Source: [Pantoea] beijingensis
GTDB lineage: Bacteria > Pseudomonadota > Gammaproteobacteria > Enterobacterales > Enterobacteriaceae
Length of the DNA stretch: 64,000 nt
NCBI RefSeq assembly: GCF_022647505.1
Contig: NZ_CP071409.1
Location: 4,030,001 to 4,094,000 of the forward strand
Direction: 5' to 3'
The notes under the pieces are model-generated. The model was not told the DNA's origin, did not search any database, and saw only the letters and a program-made list of their open reading frames with translations. Every line of letters starts with the position of its first letter. Within the stretch, counting starts at the first letter, position 1. Positions 60,087 to 64,000 of this stretch are shown here, piece after piece. The translations under genes and the position numbers were made by a program.

Positions 60087-61127
60087 ATGACACAGATGCA
60101 CAAATCTCTGGCTCAATTCGTGGCTGTAGCCCTTTCTTTAAGCGCCGTTTCCGCGTTTGCCGCCACTAATCTTACTGGCGCAGGTGGTACATTTCCCGCT
60201 CCGGTTTATAACAAATGGGCCGCTGAATACAATACCGCAACGGGCAGCCAGGTAAACTACCAGGGAATTGGTTCATCCGGTGGTGTAAAGCAGATTATTG
60301 CTAAAACCGTCGATTTTGGTGCTTCTGATGCTCCGCTGGCAGATGCAGACCTGCAAAAAAATGGCCTGTTCCAGTTCCCAACCGTTATTGGCGGTGTGGT
60401 TATGGCGGTGAACATCCCGGGTGTAAAATCTGGTGAACTGACGCTGGATGGTCAAACCGTGGGTGATATCTACCTGGGTAAAATCAAAAAGTGGAACGAT
60501 GCCGCAATTACTAAACTGAACCCAGGCGTTAAGCTGCCAGACAGCAATATTAACGTGGTTCGTCGTGCTGATGGTTCCGGTACTTCTTTCGTGTTTACCA
60601 GCTATCTGGCGAAAGTAAACAACGAGTGGAGCAGCAAAATTGGTAAAGGCAACACCGTTAACTGGCCAACCGGTTTGGGTGGTAAAGGCAACGATGGCGT
60701 TGCAGCCTTTGTTCAACGTTTACCGGGTTCTATCGGCTATGTTGAATACGCTTACGCAAAACAGAACAGCCTGGCATACACTAAACTGGTCGATGCCAAT
60801 GGTCAGGCAATTGAGCCGAACGAGCAGAGCTTTAGTGATGCCGCTAAAGGCGCTAACTGGAGTGAGTCTTTCGCCCAGGATCTGACGTATCAGAAAGGTG
60901 ATAACGCATGGCCAATCACCTCAACCACCTTTATCCTGGTTCAGAAAGAGCAGGCTAATGCAGAAAAAGGCGCAGCCGTCCTGAAGTTCTTTGACTGGGC
61001 CTATAATAACGGTGGCAAGATCACTACCGATCTCGATTACTCTTCATTACCTGCTGCGGTAGTTGAGCAAATTCGTACCGCATGGAAAACCAACGTTAAA
61101 GATAGTTCAGGTAAAGCGCTGTACTAA
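60087..61127 (+). CDS. pstS: Periplasmic phosphate-binding protein PstS
   Basis: 346 aa (same as E. coli). Signal peptide 1-25 cleaved at [17 protein letters not shown]. Phosphate ligands are seen as '[15 protein letters not shown]', 'GASDAPL' and '[13 protein letters not shown]'. GGAGG lies 6 bases before the ATG. High-affinity phosphate uptake; induced by PhoB under phosphate limitation through the two Pho boxes. Confidence 0.98.
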   Translation: MTQMHKSLAQFVAVALSLSAVSAFAATNLTGAGGTFPAPVYNKWAAEYNTATGSQVNYQGIGSSGGVKQIIAKTVDFGASDAPLADADLQKNGLFQFPTVIGGVVMAVNIPGVKSGELTLDGQTVGDIYLGKIKKWNDAAITKLNPGVKLPDSNINVVRRADGSGTSFVFTSYLAKVNNEWSSKIGKGNTVNWPTGLGGKGNDGVAAFVQRLPGSIGYVEYAYAKQNSLAYTKLVDANGQAIEPNEQSFSDAAKGANWSESFAQDLTYQKGDNAWPITSTTFILVQKEQANAEKGAAVLKFFDWAYNNGGKITTDLDYSSLPAAVVEQIRTAWKTNVKDSSGKALY

Positions 61128-61137
61128 TTTGTTGTAG

Positions 61138-61161
61138 GGGCCGGATATTGCTGTCCGGCCC
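61138..61161 (+). repeat. Hairpin in the pstS-pstC spacer
   Basis: GGGCCGGA (61138-61145) and TCCGGCCC (61154-61161) form a perfect 8-bp stem with an 8-base loop, no T run. Likely to keep pstS more abundant than pstCAB by partial termination or 3' protection. Confidence 0.7.
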
Positions 61162-61215
61162 GTTACATTCGGGCGATAAACCTGTCGTCCTTACAAATTC
61201 AACGTAGAGAATTTT

Positions 61216-62178
61216 ATGGCTGCATCCAAGCCGACTTTCCAAGCCCCTGGTAAACAGGGCGACATTATCTTCGGCGTGCTGGTAAAACTGGCTGCGCTGA
61301 TAGTGTTATTTCTGCTGGGTGGGATTATCGTCTCACTGATCATCGCTTCTTTGCCAAGCATGGAAAAATTCGGTTTCGCCTTTCTCTGGACCAAAGAGTG
61401 GGATGCGCCGAATGAGCAGTTTGGCGCGCTGGTACCGATTTATGGCACGCTGGTGACCTCGCTGATTGCTTTAGCGATTGCCGTCCCCGTGAGTTTTGGT
61501 ATCGCGCTATTCCTGACTGAGCTGGCGCCTGGCTGGCTGCGACGTCCTCTTGGTGTCGCGATAGAATTACTGGCTGCGATTCCCAGTATCGTTTATGGCA
61601 TGTGGGGTCTGTTTATCTTCGCGCCCTTATTTGCTGAGTATTTTCAAACGCCTGTGGGTAATGTGCTGTCAGGCATTCCTTTTATTGGCGTGCTGTTTCA
61701 GGGGCCAGCCTTCGGCATCGGTATCCTCGCAGCGGGCGTGATTCTGGCCATCATGATCATTCCTTATATCGCCTCGGTGATGCGTGACGTGTTTGAACAG
61801 ACGCCCGTGATGATGAAAGAGTCTGCCTACGGCATTGGCTGCACAACCTGGGAAGTGATGTGGCGTATCGTGCTGCCCTTCACCAAAAACGGCGTTATCG
61901 GCGGTGTTATGCTTGGCCTTGGTCGTGCGCTGGGTGAAACCATGGCGGTGACCTTTATCATCGGTAACACCTACCAGCTCGACAGCGCTTCATTGTTTAT
62001 GCCGGGCAACAGTATTACTTCAGCGCTGGCTAATGAGTTTGCGGAAGCAGCTTCAGGCTTGCATACGTCAGCATTAATGGAGTTGGGCCTGATTCTGTTT
62101 GTGATTACCTTTATCGTGCTGGCCTGCTCCAAGCTGATGGTGATGCGGTTGGCGAAAAGTGAAGGGGCACGCTCATGA
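61216..62178 (+). CDS. pstC: Phosphate ABC transporter permease PstC
   Basis: 320 aa with six TM helices. Conserved '[29 protein letters not shown]' and the EAA loop '[21 protein letters not shown]' in parts. Forms the channel with PstA. Stop overlaps the pstA start by 4 bases. Confidence 0.97.
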   Translation: MAASKPTFQAPGKQGDIIFGVLVKLAALIVLFLLGGIIVSLIIASLPSMEKFGFAFLWTKEWDAPNEQFGALVPIYGTLVTSLIALAIAVPVSFGIALFLTELAPGWLRRPLGVAIELLAAIPSIVYGMWGLFIFAPLFAEYFQTPVGNVLSGIPFIGVLFQGPAFGIGILAAGVILAIMIIPYIASVMRDVFEQTPVMMKESAYGIGCTTWEVMWRIVLPFTKNGVIGGVMLGLGRALGETMAVTFIIGNTYQLDSASLFMPGNSITSALANEFAEAASGLHTSALMELGLILFVITFIVLACSKLMVMRLAKSEGARS

Positions 62179-63062
62179 CCACCATTGAAATGCAGTCTCG
62201 CGCTGAACTGGATGCTTCACGTCGTAAGATGCAGGCGTGGCGTCGCATGAAAAATCGCGTAGCGTTAACGCTGTCGCTGCTGACGATGGCATTTGGCCTG
62301 TTCTGGCTGGTGTGGATCCTGTTCTCAACGGTGACTAAAGGCATTGACGGTATGACACTGTCGCTGTTCACTGAAATGACACCACCGCCCAATACGGCGG
62401 GAGGCGGGTTAGCAAACGCATTAGCAGGCAGCGGTTTGATGATCCTGTGGGCGACCTTCTTTGGTACTCCCTTGGGGATTATGGCGGGGATATATTTGGC
62501 GGAATATGGCCGTAAATCCTTGCTGGCGGAAGTGATTCGCTTCATTAACGATATCTTGCTTTCCGCGCCGTCGATTGTTGTTGGCCTGTTCGTCTATACG
62601 CTGGTTGTGGCACAAATGCAGCACTTCTCCGGTTGGGCCGGTGTCATTGCGCTGGCGCTGTTACAGATACCCATCGTCATTCGTACCACTGAAAATATGA
62701 TGAAACTGGTGCCGGATAGTCTGCGCGAAGCCGCCTATGCGTTGGGTACACCGAAGTGGAAGATGATTGCCGCCATTACCCTCAAAGCCTCTGTTTCCGG
62801 CATTATTACCGGTGTGCTGTTGGCCGTAGCGCGCATTGCGGGGGAAACTGCACCGTTGCTGTTCACCTCACTGTCGAACCAGTTCTGGAGTACCGACATG
62901 ATGCAGCCAGTGGCTAACCTGCCGGTCACCATTTTTAAATTCGCCATGAGCCCCTTTGCTGAGTGGCAGAGTCTGGCATGGGCTGGCGTGCTGATTATTA
63001 CGCTGTGCGTCCTGTTGCTGAACATTCTGGCCCGTTTGGTTTTTGCCAAAGGCAAACATTAA
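62175..63062 (+). CDS. pstA: Phosphate ABC transporter permease PstA
   Basis: 295 aa with six TM helices and a cytoplasmic N terminus. '[23 protein letters not shown]' and EAA loop '[18 protein letters not shown]' mark the family. ATGA overlap with pstC shows coupling; pstB follows after 43 bases. Confidence 0.97.
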   Translation: MTTIEMQSRAELDASRRKMQAWRRMKNRVALTLSLLTMAFGLFWLVWILFSTVTKGIDGMTLSLFTEMTPPPNTAGGGLANALAGSGLMILWATFFGTPLGIMAGIYLAEYGRKSLLAEVIRFINDILLSAPSIVVGLFVYTLVVAQMQHFSGWAGVIALALLQIPIVIRTTENMMKLVPDSLREAAYALGTPKWKMIAAITLKASVSGIITGVLLAVARIAGETAPLLFTSLSNQFWSTDMMQPVANLPVTIFKFAMSPFAEWQSLAWAGVLIITLCVLLLNILARLVFAKGKH

Positions 63063-63090
63063 TTCCTGCGCGCTGCCATGGCGGCGCTGA

Positions 63091-63879
<789 letters not shown>

Positions 63880-63888
63880 TATCCGGCT

Positions 63889-64000
63889 GTACCCGCCATA
63901 CTTCAAGCTGCAGGTGGGTTGGCTACGTCTTCTGCCCACCTCTGCGACTTACTGAAGCCCGCTCGTGGAGTGACGGACTGGTTGCGCGCCTGCGGTTCGA
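63889..64000. repeat. ERIC element, partial, after pstB
   Basis: TACCCGCCATACTTCAAGCTGC at 63890 and GGTGGGTTGGCTACGTC then GACTTACTGAAG... GTTGCGCGCCTGCGG follow the ERIC consensus read in reverse orientation; about 112 bases are present and the last part would run past the window end. Follows pstB where phoU is expected. Confidence 0.75.

Overview
The window is chromosomal core sequence of an enterobacterium around the replication origin, most likely a plant-associated Erwinia (Erwiniaceae). The evidence is E. coli-like proteins and gene order (glnALG, polA, rbs, atp, glmUS, pst), Spot 42 and CsrC RNAs, an enterobacterial oriC, ERIC repeats, and an ovothiol synthase gene (ovoA) beside asnC near oriC. 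From memory, OvoA was first characterised from Erwinia tasmaniensis, so the genus call is an inference.

Layout. 1-12.6 kb: 3' end of an AsmA-family gene; the overlapping yihX-yihY-dtd-yiiD cluster; typA; the nitrogen regulon glnA-glnL-glnG with NtrC sites and a sigma-54 promoter; hemN preceded by an unannotated 59-codon membrane-protein gene. 12.6-21.7 kb: yihI, CsrC RNA, engB, Spot 42 RNA, polA, dsbA, srkA, yihD, mobAB. 21.8-27.3 kb: one complete rRNA operon on the minus strand (16S, tRNA-Glu, 23S, 5S). 27.4-37 kb: hsrA, the ribose operon rbsDACBK-rbsR, kup. 37-42.6 kb: ravA-viaA and ovoA. 42.6-46.8 kb: asnC, mioC, oriC, mnmG, rsmG. 47.4-54.8 kb: the nine-gene atp operon. 54.8-64 kb: glmU-glmS, a shikimate-type transporter (shiA), and pstSCAB under two Pho boxes.

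Most genes run away from oriC: minus strand to its left (with exceptions such as glnALG, engB, mobAB and ravA-viaA), plus strand to its right. That is the usual leading-strand bias.

Departures from the E. coli plan: (i) one rRNA operon joins the mobB flank (rrnA in E. coli) to the hsrA flank (rrnC), so the roughly 90 kb between them in E. coli is elsewhere or lost; (ii) asnA is replaced by ovoA; (iii) yihF and yihG are absent between dsbA and polA; (iv) shiA lies between glmS and pstS; (v) ERIC or ERIC-like repeats sit inside the atp operon, in the ovoA leader, after pstB and upstream of yihD. No phage, transposon, CRISPR array or toxin-antitoxin module was found. No clearly new multi-gene system is evident; the most notable items are the rRNA-operon junction, ovoA at the origin, the small membrane protein before hemN and the ERIC insertions in the atp operon.
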